From Xanthobacteraceae bacterium (GTDB taxonomy: Bacteria > Pseudomonadota > Alphaproteobacteria > Rhizobiales > Xanthobacteraceae), in contig JAQSWY010000034.1 of assembly GCA_029266425.1 (NCBI GenBank), forward strand, positions 50,837 to 114,836: a stretch of 64,000 bases of DNA. Reading direction: 5' to 3'. Made by a program: the position numbers and the translations under genes. Shown piece after piece: positions 8,034-17,316 of the stretch. Within the stretch, counting starts at the first letter, position 1; each line of letters opens with the position of its first letter. The notes below the pieces were generated by a model. That model searched no databases. It had not been told where the DNA came from and saw only the letters and a program-made list of their open reading frames with translations.

Positions 8034-8972
8034 TTAGTAGCTCCTCGTGGGGCGATCGAGCACACGGCGGCCCATCAGGCTTGCGGCGAGGTCGACCATC
8101 AGGTGCGCGGTGCGGCCGCGCTCGTCCATGAACGGATTGAGCTCGACCAGATCGAGGCTGGTGACGAGGCCGCTGTCGTGCAGCATCTCCATCACCAGAT
8201 GCGCCTCGCGAAAGGTCGCTCCGCCGGGAACCGTGGTGCCGACACCGGGTGCGATATCCGGGTCGAGAAAATCGACGTCGAGGCTGACGTGCAGCATGCC
8301 GTCCGCGGCCGCGACCTGCTGCAGGAAGCGATGGAGCAGCGTGCCGACGCCGTGCTCGTCAATCGCGCGCATGTCGTGCACGACGATGCCGGTCGAGGCG
8401 AGCGCCTTGCGCTCGGCCGGATCGACGCTGCGAATCCCCATCATGCAGATCCTGCTCGGGTCGAGCGGCGAGGCGAGCGGTGGGAAGATCCCGGCAAAGC
8501 CGGGCTGGCCCGTCGCATAGGCCATGGGCACGCCATGGAGATTGCCGCTCTGTGTGGTGTCGAGCGTGTGGAAGTCCGGATGGGCGTCGAGCCACAGCAC
8601 GAAGAGCTTCCGCCCCCTCTCGGCAGCGCGTCGGCTCAGCCCCGACAGCGTGCCCGCGGCGATGCTGTGGTCGCCACCGAGCGTGATCGGCATGGCGTCG
8701 GCGCCTGCCTCATAGACCGCGTCGGCGATGGTCCTGGTCCAGGCGGCGATCTCGGGCAGCGCCTTGATGGCTTCATTGTCGTGCCGCATCGCCGGCACTG
8801 CCGCCGGGACGAGATTGCCGCGGTCGGTGACGGCGTAGCCGAGTTCACTGAGCGCGCCCGCAATGTTTGCCGCCCGGAACGCGCTCGGCCCCATGTCGCA
8901 ACCAAGGCGCCCGGTTCCCTCGTGGACCGGCGCGCCGAGCAAGATGCAGTTCTGCAAGGTGCTGCTCCCCAT
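8034..8972 (-). CDS. rocF: Arginase
   Basis: 312 residues, ureohydrolase family. All manganese-binding motifs are present: LGGDHS, WLDAHPDFHT, GNLHGVPMA and SLDVDFLDPDIAPGVGT. The enzyme hydrolyses L-arginine to ornithine and urea; length and the adjacent ornithine cyclodeaminase favour arginase over agmatinase. It is first in a two-gene operon. The promoter faces the Lrp-type gene across a 109-base gap that holds a 12-base palindrome. Confidence 0.93.
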   Translation of the reverse strand: MGSSTLQNCILLGAPVHEGTGRLGCDMGPSAFRAANIAGALSELGYAVTDRGNLVPAAVPAMRHDNEAIKALPEIAAWTRTIADAVYEAGADAMPITLGGDHSIAAGTLSGLSRRAAERGRKLFVLWLDAHPDFHTLDTTQSGNLHGVPMAYATGQPGFAGIFPPLASPLDPSRICMMGIRSVDPAERKALASTGIVVHDMRAIDEHGVGTLLHRFLQQVAAADGMLHVSLDVDFLDPDIAPGVGTTVPGGATFREAHLVMEMLHDSGLVTSLDLVELNPFMDERGRTAHLMVDLAASLMGRRVLDRPTRSY

Positions 8973-9015
8973 GATGATGCAGGGAGGCTAACGCGAGCGG
9001 CCGGCGAAACGAACA

Positions 9016-9027
9016 GCCAATATTGGC
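9016..9027. promoter_or_regulatory. Palindrome in the arginase/Lrp divergent promoter region
   Basis: GCCAATATTGGC is a perfect 12-base palindrome 44 bases from the arginase start and 54 bases from the Lrp-type start. Lrp/AsnC regulators bind AT-centred dyads between divergent genes, so this is a candidate operator for arginine-responsive control. That role is inferred from position only. Confidence 0.4.
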
Positions 9028-9081
9028 AGAAAGCGCAGCTTGATTTATCGAATCGAGAAGAACATTCGCCGAGATGATCAA

Positions 9082-9519
9082 ATGGCCGACCATGATCAGA
9101 AGCTTCTGACCCTGCTCCGCCACAATGGACGCCGCAGCATCTCCGATCTTGCCGCCGAGCTCGGCCTGTCGCGGGCGACGGTCCGCGCGCGGATCGAGCG
9201 CATGGAGCGGGAGGGCGATATCGTCGGCTACACCGTGATCCTGCGCGCGGATGCGATCGCGATGCCGGTGCGCGGCATGATGCTGATCGAGGTGGAGGGA
9301 CGCGCAGCCGACCGCGTCGTCGACGTGCTGGGCGGATTGCCGGAGATTTCGGCGATCCACACCACCAATGGGAAATGGGACCTGATCGTCGAGCTCGGCA
9401 CCAACAGCCTCACCGATCTCGATGCCGTCCTGCGCCGCATACGCCTGATCCCCGGCGTCACCGCCTCCGAGACGAACCTCCTGCTGGCGACGCCGCGGAC
9501 CACCCGCGCACGGTTGTGA
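9082..9519 (+). CDS. Lrp/AsnC-family transcriptional regulator
   Basis: 145 residues: an N-terminal helix-turn-helix (DQKLLTLLRHNGRRSISDLAAELGLSRATVRARIERMEREG) and a C-terminal RAM/AsnC ligand domain (YTVILRADAIAMPV, then ITTHTTNG-like turn HTTNGKWDLIVELG). I chose the ATG at 9082 because MADHDQKLLTLL is the usual start; an in-frame start 14 codons upstream exists. It is divergent from the arginase operon, so it probably senses arginine or ornithine and activates that operon. Confidence 0.9.
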   Translation: MADHDQKLLTLLRHNGRRSISDLAAELGLSRATVRARIERMEREGDIVGYTVILRADAIAMPVRGMMLIEVEGRAADRVVDVLGGLPEISAIHTTNGKWDLIVELGTNSLTDLDAVLRRIRLIPGVTASETNLLLATPRTTRARL

Positions 9520-9547
9520 GTGGGGCGAGCGTTGGCGGCGTGATCCG

Positions 9548-10654
9548 TTACGCCCCTTCGAACAGCCCCTTGAAGCGGCGCGGCTCGGAGCGGAGATACT
9601 GGCTTGGCGCCCGCACCTTGGCGCCCAGCTCGGCGGCGGCGTGCCAGGGCCAGCGCGGGTCGTAGAGGATCGCCCGCGCCAGCGCCACGAGATCGGCGTC
9701 GCCGGTCGCGATGATCGAATCGGCATGCTCGAAGCTGCTGATCATACCCACGGCGACCACCGGCATGCGGACAACGGATTTCACGGCGCGGGCGAGCGGG
9801 ACCTGGTAGCCCGGCCCGATCGGGATCTGCTGGGCAGGATGGAGCCCGCCGCTCGAGACATGGAGGGCGTCGCAGCCGAGGGCTTGCAGCCGCTCTGCAA
9901 GGGCCAAGGTCTGCTCGATGTCCCAGCCGCCTTCGACCCAGTCCGTGCCCGAGACCCGCATGGTGACCGGCTTGTCCGCCGGGAACGCCGCGCGCACCGC
10001 CTCGAACACCTCGAGCGGGAAGCGCATCCGGTTCTCCAGCGAGCCGCCATACTCGTCCTCGCGACGGTTGGAGAGCGGCGAGAGGAACTCATGCAGCAGA
10101 TAGCCGTGCGCGCCATGGATCTGCACCGCATCGATGCCGAGCCGGGCGGCGCGGACGGCGGCGGCGGCGAAGGCATCCCGCACCCGGTCGAGCCCGGCGC
10201 GATCGAGCGCAAGCGGTGCCGCCTGGCCGTCGGCGAACGGTACGGCCGAGGGCGCCACCGTCTGCCAGCCATGGACATCGCTGGCGGGGATCTGCGCACC
10301 GCCCTTCCACGGCACCTCGCTGGAGGCCTTGCGGCCGGCATGGGCGAGCTGGATCGCGATCGGCATGTCCGACCAGCGCCGGACGCCTTCCAGCGTCCGG
10401 CCCATGGCGGCCTCGGTCTCGTCGTTCCACAGTCCGACATCGGCATAGGTGATGCGGCCTTCCGGCACCACCGCGGTCGCCTCGATCGTCAACAGCGCCG
10501 CGCCGGACAGGGCAAGCTGGCCGAGATGGATGAGATGCCAGTCGGTCATGCGCCCGTCCTCGGCCGAGTACTGGCACATGGGCGCGATCACGATCCGGTT
10601 GGCGAGATCGAGTTTATGGACGCGGAATGGGGTGAACAGAGCGGGCGGGGCCAC
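9548..10654 (-). CDS. NADH:flavin oxidoreductase, Old Yellow Enzyme class (YqjM-like)
   Basis: 368 residues from a GTG at 10654 with AAGGAGA upstream. The open frame continues upstream, but only this start gives the family N-terminus (FTPFRVHKLDLANRIVIAPMCQYSAEDG). The MCQYS cysteine is the redox-tuning residue of thermophilic-type OYEs. HGAHGYLLHEFLSP carries the substrate-binding His pair, and SNRREDEYGGS follows. FMN-dependent reduction of activated alkenes; physiological substrate unknown. It follows a convergent Lrp gene and is downstream of an MHS transporter on the same strand, 77 bases away. Confidence 0.92.
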   Translation of the reverse strand: MAPPALFTPFRVHKLDLANRIVIAPMCQYSAEDGRMTDWHLIHLGQLALSGAALLTIEATAVVPEGRITYADVGLWNDETEAAMGRTLEGVRRWSDMPIAIQLAHAGRKASSEVPWKGGAQIPASDVHGWQTVAPSAVPFADGQAAPLALDRAGLDRVRDAFAAAAVRAARLGIDAVQIHGAHGYLLHEFLSPLSNRREDEYGGSLENRMRFPLEVFEAVRAAFPADKPVTMRVSGTDWVEGGWDIEQTLALAERLQALGCDALHVSSGGLHPAQQIPIGPGYQVPLARAVKSVVRMPVVAVGMISSFEHADSIIATGDADLVALARAILYDPRWPWHAAAELGAKVRAPSQYLRSEPRRFKGLFEGA

Positions 10655-10731
10655 GATGAGCTCTCCTTGAGGCGAGGCGGGGTTGTCCCGATATCTGCCT
10701 CGCCGGGCGGTGGCACAAGGTGCCGTGAGGT

Positions 10732-12024
10732 TCAGGCGAGCTTGCCGTGGGCGGTTTCCCGCGTCGTGAGCACGGTGGCGATGGTCACCATCGCCATGGC
10801 GGCGAGGTAATAGGCAGGCGCAGTGTTCGACCCGGTCCAGGCGATCAGCCAGGTGGCGATGAAGGGGGCGAAGCCGCCGGCGAGCGCGATCCCCACCGCA
10901 TAGGCGATCGACAGCAGGAGTGAGCGCCCGCGGGTCGGGAACAGTTCCGTCACGGTGACGGGGCATACGCCGTGGAAGACGGCGATGACGACGCCGAGCC
11001 CGGCCTGCAACTGCATGATCGCGATGAAGCCCGGCATCGAGGCGGCGAAATCGAAGATGAAGGGGCCGCCGACCAGAAAGAAGGCTGATGCTGCGAGCAG
11101 CATCGGCCTGCGCCCGATCCGGTCCGACCACGCGCCCATCAGCGGCGTGAACAGCATCACAATGATCAGCCCGATCGTGTTCGACCACAGCGCCTGGCCC
11201 TGCGTCAGTCCGCCGAACGTCACCGCATAGGTGGCGAAATAAGTGTAGACGAGATAGGGACCAGCCACGGGCGCGGCCATGATGCCTATTGCCCGCAGCA
11301 CCAGCGTTGCCGATGTCCGGGCGGAAGGGGAGGGTGCGTTGCTCTCCTTCGCCGCGATATAGAGCGGCGTCTCCACTATCCGGCTGCGTATCCAGACGCC
11401 GATCGGCAGCAGAACGCCGCCGATCAGGAACGGCACCCGCCAGCCCCATTGCGCCATGTCCTCCGGCGTCAGCAGCGTGTTCATGAGCGCCGCAAAGCCG
11501 GAGCCGAGCAGCAGGCCGGCGATCGTCGAGACCTGCTGGAAGCTCGCATAGAGGCCCCTGCGCTTGTCGGGCGCCCACTCGATCATGAAGGCCAGCGAGC
11601 CGCCGAGCTCGCCGCCCGTCGAGAAGCCCTGGAGCATCCGGCAGATGATGAGGCAGATCGGCGCCCAGATGCCGATGGCGGCATAGGTCGGGATGAACGC
11701 GATCAGCGCGGTTGCGATCGCCATGACGAAGAACGTCGTCATCAATGCCGCCCTGCGGCCATGCACCTCGCCGATCCAGCCCACCACGACGGCGCCGAGG
11801 GGGCGGGTGACGAAGCCGACGCCGAGGGTCGCGAAGGTGAGCAGGAGCGAGGCGGTGCGATCGTCGGAGGGAAAGAACGCCGCTCCGATATGGATGACCA
11901 GGTATCCATAGGCGGCCCAGTCGTACCATTCGAGCACATTGCCGACCGTGGCGGCGCCGATCACGCGGCGCAAGCCAGGAGCCGCCGATGAATTTGCGCG
12001 ATCCAATCCACCAGCTATTGCCAT
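10732..12024 (-). CDS. MFS transporter, metabolite:H+ symporter (MHS) family
   Basis: 430 residues, about 12 membrane helices. The MHS signature GNVLEWYDW begins helix 1, followed by the MFS loop motif GEVHGRRAALM and later CRMLQGFSTGGELGGS, all typical of ProP/KgtP/ShiA-like proton symporters. Likely imports a zwitterionic or carboxylic metabolite; proximity to arginine catabolism makes an amino acid or betaine plausible, but this is inference. The next same-strand gene (Old Yellow Enzyme) may be co-transcribed. Confidence 0.88.
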   Translation of the reverse strand: MAIAGGLDRANSSAAPGLRRVIGAATVGNVLEWYDWAAYGYLVIHIGAAFFPSDDRTASLLLTFATLGVGFVTRPLGAVVVGWIGEVHGRRAALMTTFFVMAIATALIAFIPTYAAIGIWAPICLIICRMLQGFSTGGELGGSLAFMIEWAPDKRRGLYASFQQVSTIAGLLLGSGFAALMNTLLTPEDMAQWGWRVPFLIGGVLLPIGVWIRSRIVETPLYIAAKESNAPSPSARTSATLVLRAIGIMAAPVAGPYLVYTYFATYAVTFGGLTQGQALWSNTIGLIIVMLFTPLMGAWSDRIGRRPMLLAASAFFLVGGPFIFDFAASMPGFIAIMQLQAGLGVVIAVFHGVCPVTVTELFPTRGRSLLLSIAYAVGIALAGGFAPFIATWLIAWTGSNTAPAYYLAAMAMVTIATVLTTRETAHGKLA

Positions 12025-12245
12025 GTGTCCCTACCATTGGCCGAGAAGGTTGTTGAACACCAGCGCGCGGCGCTGCGCGATAGCCGTGCCGCCAGCGGCC
12101 GGGCAAATGTATCAAAGGGTACGGGGCGCGAGATCGGCGACAGGTGACGACAAACTCGGCCATCCCGCGGGGAATATTCGCGACATTCGCCCGATACGGT
12201 TCCTCCATCGAAAGATCAACGCCGCCACGATCGAGGACCCCACCC

Positions 12246-12461
12246 GTGTATGAGCTCGTCATCCTGGCCGTTGCAGCGACGCTGAACCTCTCCAGCCTCG
12301 CCAATGCCAATGCCAATGCCAATGCCAATGCCAATGCCAATGCCAATGCCAATGCCGGTACGCGTCCGCCTTGCGCTGCCGGCGCTACCGTTCAGACGGT
12401 GCAGGCCACACGTCCACTCGCCGTGTGCATGGCCGACCCCGAAATGATCAGCCGGAATTAG
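12246..12461 (+). CDS. Small putative secreted peptide with Asn-Ala repeat
   Basis: 71 residues from a GTG at 12246 with GAGGA about 8 bases upstream. It opens with a short hydrophobic, signal-peptide-like segment (YELVILAVAATLNLSSLA), followed by about nine Asn-Ala pairs encoded by a hexanucleotide tandem repeat, then a tail with two cysteines. No known family. The 643-base gap between the MHS transporter and the RND operon holds nothing else. Whether it is translated is uncertain, but signal-like start, RBS and repeat in frame make it worth listing. Confidence 0.4.
   Translation: MYELVILAVAATLNLSSLANANANANANANANANANAGTRPPCAAGATVQTVQATRPLAVCMADPEMISRN
12301..12354. repeat. Hexanucleotide tandem repeat (CCAATG)x9
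   Basis: Nine perfect tandem copies of a 6-base unit, with part of a tenth at the end. The unit is a multiple of three, so slippage would change the number of Asn-Ala pairs without shifting frame. Such long perfect microsatellites are rare in high-GC alphaproteobacterial DNA. Confidence 0.95.
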
Positions 12462-12667
12462 CGATCAACCAAGCCGCGCCACGCCGGGCTTGCCCCCCAC
12501 CCGGCATGCGCGAGGCTGCGAGGCCGGCATCGTCCGGCACCAGGCATCGTGTCGCCCGCCACGGCGCCGCGGGACGCCGGCCTCGCCCATCTTCTCAACC
12601 GCCTGCCCTGCAAGGGGCGGCCAACTGACGCGGCAGGCTTTCTGTGCCGCCACGAGGCAAGACCCGA

Positions 12668-13867
12668 ATGGCTCGTCATCGCACGCTCACCATCAGTGCC
12701 GTCCTGTCCGGCGCGGCCCTCGCCGCGCTCGGCTTCATCTGGCAGGGCTTGGACGGGGCGCCGTCGCGGGCACGGGCGCAGGCCCAGCCGCCGGTCCCGC
12801 CCACCGTGGTCGTGGCGCGTCCGCTGGCGCGCGAGATCGTGGAGTGGCGCGAATTCGCCGGGCGGTTCGAGCCGAGCGCCATGGTCGAGGTTCGTGCGCG
12901 GGTCGCCGGGCATCTGCAATCCATCGATTTCGAGGATGGCGAGATAGTCGAGGCCGGCCGGCTCCTGTTCGTGATCGATCCGCGGCCCTACCGAGCGGCG
13001 CTCGATGAAGCGCGGGCGCAACTCGCCAGCGCGGCGGCGCAAGTTGAGCTGTCCGATCTCGAATTGCGCCGCGCCGAGCAGCTCATCGGCAGCAATGCGG
13101 TCTCGCAGGCGACGCTGGACCAGCGCCGGCAGCAGAAGAAGGCGGCCGATGCTGCCCGCTCGCTCGCCGAGGCGGCGGTCAGCCGTGCCGAGATCGAGCT
13201 CGGCTTCACCGAGGTGAAGGCGCCGTTCACCGGCCGGGTCTCCAACCGGCGGCTCGATATCGGCGCTCTGGTGACCGACGGCGCCATGCTGACGACGCTG
13301 GTGGCGGTCGATCCGATCTATTTCGTCTTCGACATCAGCGAGCAGGATCTGCTCGCCTATGAGGCCGCCGCGCGCGGCGGGGCGTTGCCGGCGATGCACG
13401 GACGGCAGATCCCGGTCGAGGCGCGCGGGCAGGCGGACAAGGACTGGCCGCACAAGGGCACGATCGATTTCGTCGACAACCGGCTGGAAGCCGGCGCCGG
13501 CACCATCCGTGCCCGCGCTATATTCGCCAATGTCGAGGGGGGCGTCACCCCTGGTCAGTTCGGCCGCGTGCGTCTCCCGTTCTCCGCCAGCTACGAAGCG
13601 ATGCTCGTTCCCGAGACGGCGCTGATGACCGATCAGGCCGATCGCGTGCTGCTCACGGTCGACGCGGACGACACGGTGCGCACCGCCAAGATCGAACTCG
13701 GCCCGCGCCAGCCGGACGGGCTGCGCATCGTGCGCGGCGGGCTGAAGCCCGACGACCGTGTCGTGGTGAGCGGCCTCCTGCGGGCCCGCGCCGGCCAGAA
13801 GGTGACGGCGCGCGCGGCCGAGCCGGGACCGCGGGCCGCCGCGCTGAGCGGGTCCACCGGCAATTGA
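12668..13867 (+). CDS. RND efflux periplasmic adaptor (AcrA/MexE-like)
   Basis: 399 residues. N-terminal signal or anchor helix (residues ~7-25), then the membrane-fusion-protein layout: lipoyl half-motif VEVRARVAGHLQSIDFEDGEIVEAGRLLFVIDPRPYRAAL, a coiled-coil hairpin (about 90-160), second lipoyl half (ELGFTEVKAPFTGRVSNRRLDIGALV) and beta-barrel. It bridges the inner-membrane pump encoded downstream to an outer-membrane channel that is not in this window. A 176-base gap with two strong hairpins separates it from the permease. Confidence 0.92.
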   Translation: MARHRTLTISAVLSGAALAALGFIWQGLDGAPSRARAQAQPPVPPTVVVARPLAREIVEWREFAGRFEPSAMVEVRARVAGHLQSIDFEDGEIVEAGRLLFVIDPRPYRAALDEARAQLASAAAQVELSDLELRRAEQLIGSNAVSQATLDQRRQQKKAADAARSLAEAAVSRAEIELGFTEVKAPFTGRVSNRRLDIGALVTDGAMLTTLVAVDPIYFVFDISEQDLLAYEAAARGGALPAMHGRQIPVEARGQADKDWPHKGTIDFVDNRLEAGAGTIRARAIFANVEGGVTPGQFGRVRLPFSASYEAMLVPETALMTDQADRVLLTVDADDTVRTAKIELGPRQPDGLRIVRGGLKPDDRVVVSGLLRARAGQKVTARAAEPGPRAAALSGSTGN

Positions 13868-13896
13868 ACGCGAGCCTGCTCGTTTCCCTCTCCCCC

Positions 13897-13962
13897 GCTG
13901 AACTCGGCTGTTGCCGAGTTCAGCCTTCCAAGAGGTCAAAGTCGGATACATCCGACTTTGAC
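13897..13962. repeat. Two long hairpins inside the RND operon
   Basis: Arms 13897-13908/13913-13924 form a 12-bp stem with a 4-base loop. Arms 13935-13947/13950-13962 form a 13-bp stem with a 2-base loop. Flanking CCCTCTCCC (about 13886) and GGGAGAGG/GGGGAGAGGGG (13963-14001) runs are complementary and could close an outer stem. The arrangement resembles mobile palindromic repeats of Hyphomicrobiales and sits between the adaptor stop and the permease start, where it could alter the ratio of the two products. Confidence 0.75.
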
Positions 13963-14043
13963 GGGAGAGGTGGCCCGCGAAGCCCGACGGGGAGAGGGGG
14001 ATTCCCACCACTTCGGCCAATAATCACACCCTGAGGAACGACG

Positions 14044-17000
14044 ATGCGACTGGCTCATTTCTGCATCGACCGGCCGATATTCGCGACGGTGATGTCGATC
14101 CTCATCGTGCTCATCGGTCTTGCCGGCTACGTCACCTTGCCGGTGGCGCAGTATCCGGAGATTGCGCCGCCGACCGTGGTGGTGAACGCGCAATATCCTG
14201 GCGCCTCCGCCGAGGTGGTCAGCAATACCGTCGCCACGCCGATCGAGCAGGAGATCAACGGCGTCGAGGACATGCTCTACATGTCCTCGCAGGCGACCGG
14301 TGACGGACAGCTCTCCATCACAGTGACCTTCGCGCTCGGCACCGATGTCGACGAGGCGCAGGTGCTGGTGCAGAACCGGGTCGCGGTGGCCGAGCCGCGC
14401 TTGCCCGAGGATGTGCGCCGGTTAGGCGTCACGGTGCGCAAGAGCTCGCCGGACATCCTGATGGCGGTGATGCTCTTCTCCCCGGACAAATCGCGGGACC
14501 AGCTCTATCTCGCCAATTACGCGACGCTGCACATCCGCGATGCGCTATTGCGCGTGCCCGGCGTCGGCGACGTCCGCATGCCGTCTTCGCGCGACTATGC
14601 GATCGTGGTCTGGCTCGATCCCGACAAGGTCGCCGCCCGCAACCTCACCGCCGGCGAAGTGGTCGAGGCGCTGCGGGCGCAGAACGTCCAGGTCGCCGCC
14701 GGCGTGGTGAACCAGCCGCCGGTGCCGACGAACGGCGCTTTCCAGCTCAATGTCGAGACCCTCGGCCGGCTGTCGGATCCGGCGCAGTTCGAGGACATCA
14801 TCGTGCGCACCGACACCGAGGGCCGAGTCACCCGGGTGCGCGACATCGGGCGGGTCGAACTGACCGCACAGACCTACCGCGCCGGGGCGAATTTCGACGG
14901 GCTCGCCGCGCAGCCGGTCCAGGTGTTCCAGCAGCCCGGCTCCAACGCGCTGGAGACCGCCGAGCGCGTCGCCGAGGAGATGCGCCGGCTCGGCGAGCGC
15001 CTGCCCGCGGGTGTCGCCTACGACATCCCCTTCAATCCGACCCTGTTCATCGAAGAGTCGGTCAGCGAGGTCTACAAGACGCTCATCGAGGCCATCGTGC
15101 TGGTGGTCGCGGTGGTGCTGCTGTTCCTGCAGACTTGGCGGGCGGCGATCATCCCGATCCTCGCCATCCCGATCTCGCTGATCGGCACCTTTGCGGTGAT
15201 GTCGGCGCTCGGCTATTCGCTGAACAACCTGTCGCTGCTCGGCTTGGTGCTTGCCATCGGCATCGTCGTCGACGATGCCATCGTCGTGGTGGAGAACATC
15301 GAGCGGCACCTGCGCAGCGGTGTTTCCCCGAAGGACGCTGCGCACCACTCCATGGACGAGATCTCGGGCGCGCTGATAGCGATCGCGCTGGTGCTGTGCG
15401 CCGTGTTCATCCCGGCCGCGCTGGTGCCGGGGATCACCGGGCAGTTCTTCCGGCAGTTCGCCGTCACCATCGCCACCGCCACAGCGATCTCCGCCTTTGT
15501 CTCGCTCACCTTGAGCCCGGCACTCGGCGCGCTGCTCCTGAGGCCGCACGATGCCCATGCAGCGCCTCGCCGTGGGCCGCTCGGCTGGCTCGGCAAGGGC
15601 TTCAGCGCCTTCAATGCCGGCTTCGATCGGCTCTCGCTCGGCTATGGCGGGCTCACCCGGCGCCTGCTGAGGTTCGGCGCGCTGATGCTGGTGCCCTATG
15701 CCGGCCTGCTCGCCTTGACCGCCTTCCAGATGGAGCGCGCGCCGCGCGGCTTCATCCCGGAGCTCGACCAGGGCTATTTCATCACCGCGGTGCAATTGCC
15801 GCCCGGCTCGTCGCTGTCGCGCACCGAGAGCCTCATGACCGAGCTGTCGAACCGGGTGATGACGATGGACGGCGTCGCCCATGTCGTCGCTGTCGCTGGC
15901 CTCGATGGGGCGACCTTCACCAACGCCTCGAACAACGGCGTCGCCTTCGTGATCCTGAAGCCGTTCGCCGAGCGGCAAGGCCGCAATCTCGGGGTCGATG
16001 CCATCCTGGCGGCGCTGCCGGGCAAGACGGCGGAGCTGAGCGAGGCGCGCATCATCCCGATCAAGCCGCCTTCGGTGCGCGGCATGGGCAACGCCGGCGG
16101 CTTCAAGATGATGGTGCAGGACAGCACCGGCGCAACACCCGCGGATCTCGAGGCCGTGCTCCGTGACGTCGTCGCCGCCGCCGGCCGGCATCCGGAGCTG
16201 GTGCGCGTCTTCACCCCCTTCAACACCGCGACGCCGAAGCTCTACGCAGATATCGACCGGGTGAAGGCGGAGATGCTGGGCGTACCGGCGAGCCGGGTGT
16301 TCGAGACGCTTGAGGTCTATCTCGGCTCGTCCTACGTGAACGACTTCAACTTCCTCGGCCGCACCTTCCAGGTGCGGGCACAGGCAGACGGCGCGTTCCG
16401 GCAGGATCCGGCGTCTATTGCCGGTTTCAAGACCCGGAGCGACAGCGGCGCGATGGTGCCGTTGAGCTCGGTCGCGACCTTCGAGGAGCGCACCGGCCCC
16501 TACCGCATGCCGCGCTACAATCTCTACAGCGCCGCCGAGGTGCAGGGCGCCGCTGCGCCGGGCACGTCGACCGGCACCGCGCTCGACCGCATGGAACAGA
16601 TCGCCGCCGAGGTGCTGCCGGCCGGCTACAGCTTCGAATGGACGGAGCTCGCGCTTCAGGAGCGGCTCGCCGGCAATTCCGGGCTGGTCGTGTTCGCCGC
16701 GTCCATCGTCTTCGTGTTCCTGCTGCTCGCCGCGCAATATGAGAGCTGGATGCTGCCGCTCTCCGTCATGCTCATCGTGCCGATGTGCCTGCTCGCGGCG
16801 GTGAGCGGGCTGCTGGTGATGTCGATGGACCTCAACATATTGGCGCAGATCGGCTTCATCGTGCTGATCGGCCTTGCCGCCAAGAACGCCATCCTCATCG
16901 TCGAGTTTGCCCGCCAGCGCGAGGATCTCGGCAGCTCCCCCGCGGAGGCAGCGATCGAGGCCTCGCGCGTGCGGTTACGCCCGATCATCATGACATCGCT

Positions 17001-17229
17001 CGCCTTCATCCTCGGCGTGGTGCCGCTGGTGCTTGCCAGCGGGGCAGGGGCGGAGCTGCGTCGCGCGCTCGGCACTGCGGTGTTCTCCGGCATGATCGGC
17101 GTGACGCTGTTCGGCCTCGTCTTCACGCCGGTGTTCTATGCGCTGTGTCGCGCGCTCTCGGCGCGGCTCGGGAGCGCGCGGCCGGTGTCGGAGGGCACCC
17201 GGGCCAGCGAGATCGCTTCCGGAACGTGA
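14044..17229 (+). CDS. RND efflux permease, HAE1 family (AcrB/MexF-like)
   Basis: 1061 residues, standard RND length. It starts with FCIDRPIFATVMSILIVLIGL (helix 1), followed by the porter domain, and has a 12-helix, duplicated layout. The helix 4 proton-relay motif is GIVVDDAIVVVENIERHL, and the second-half counterpart is GLAAKNAILIVEFARQ. A proton-driven drug or lipid exporter working with the adaptor at 12668-13867. No TolC-type gene or local regulator was found next to it. Substrate cannot be predicted. Confidence 0.95.
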   Translation: MRLAHFCIDRPIFATVMSILIVLIGLAGYVTLPVAQYPEIAPPTVVVNAQYPGASAEVVSNTVATPIEQEINGVEDMLYMSSQATGDGQLSITVTFALGTDVDEAQVLVQNRVAVAEPRLPEDVRRLGVTVRKSSPDILMAVMLFSPDKSRDQLYLANYATLHIRDALLRVPGVGDVRMPSSRDYAIVVWLDPDKVAARNLTAGEVVEALRAQNVQVAAGVVNQPPVPTNGAFQLNVETLGRLSDPAQFEDIIVRTDTEGRVTRVRDIGRVELTAQTYRAGANFDGLAAQPVQVFQQPGSNALETAERVAEEMRRLGERLPAGVAYDIPFNPTLFIEESVSEVYKTLIEAIVLVVAVVLLFLQTWRAAIIPILAIPISLIGTFAVMSALGYSLNNLSLLGLVLAIGIVVDDAIVVVENIERHLRSGVSPKDAAHHSMDEISGALIAIALVLCAVFIPAALVPGITGQFFRQFAVTIATATAISAFVSLTLSPALGALLLRPHDAHAAPRRGPLGWLGKGFSAFNAGFDRLSLGYGGLTRRLLRFGALMLVPYAGLLALTAFQMERAPRGFIPELDQGYFITAVQLPPGSSLSRTESLMTELSNRVMTMDGVAHVVAVAGLDGATFTNASNNGVAFVILKPFAERQGRNLGVDAILAALPGKTAELSEARIIPIKPPSVRGMGNAGGFKMMVQDSTGATPADLEAVLRDVVAAAGRHPELVRVFTPFNTATPKLYADIDRVKAEMLGVPASRVFETLEVYLGSSYVNDFNFLGRTFQVRAQADGAFRQDPASIAGFKTRSDSGAMVPLSSVATFEERTGPYRMPRYNLYSAAEVQGAAAPGTSTGTALDRMEQIAAEVLPAGYSFEWTELALQERLAGNSGLVVFAASIVFVFLLLAAQYESWMLPLSVMLIVPMCLLAAVSGLLVMSMDLNILAQIGFIVLIGLAAKNAILIVEFARQREDLGSSPAEAAIEASRVRLRPIIMTSLAFILGVVPLVLASGAGAELRRALGTAVFSGMIGVTLFGLVFTPVFYALCRALSARLGSARPVSEGTRASEIASGT

Positions 17230-17316
17230 ACCGCCATGGGCGTGCGGGGATGTGGTCCAATCTGCGAATGCGGCGTATATGGCCCCTGACTGATCAGCAG
17301 AGCCTAGGATTGCCAC

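Noticed and set aside
6816..9077. 753-codon plus-strand open frame over the ornithine cyclodeaminase and arginase genes
   Set aside because: It is the antisense shadow of two well-recognised enzymes in GC-rich DNA; composition is Arg/Asp/His-rich with no family motif.
10655..12352. Upstream extension of the Old Yellow Enzyme frame to more than 900 residues
   Set aside because: The extension is antisense or out-of-frame sequence over the MHS transporter; the GTG at 10654 has a clear ribosome site and the family N-terminus.
12300..12357. CRISPR-like tandem repeat
   Set aside because: Units are 6 bases with no spacers; it is a microsatellite.
14545..16737. 730-codon minus-strand open frame inside the RND permease
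   Set aside because: Antisense shadow of an unmistakable RND permease; low-complexity and Arg/His/Gln-rich.
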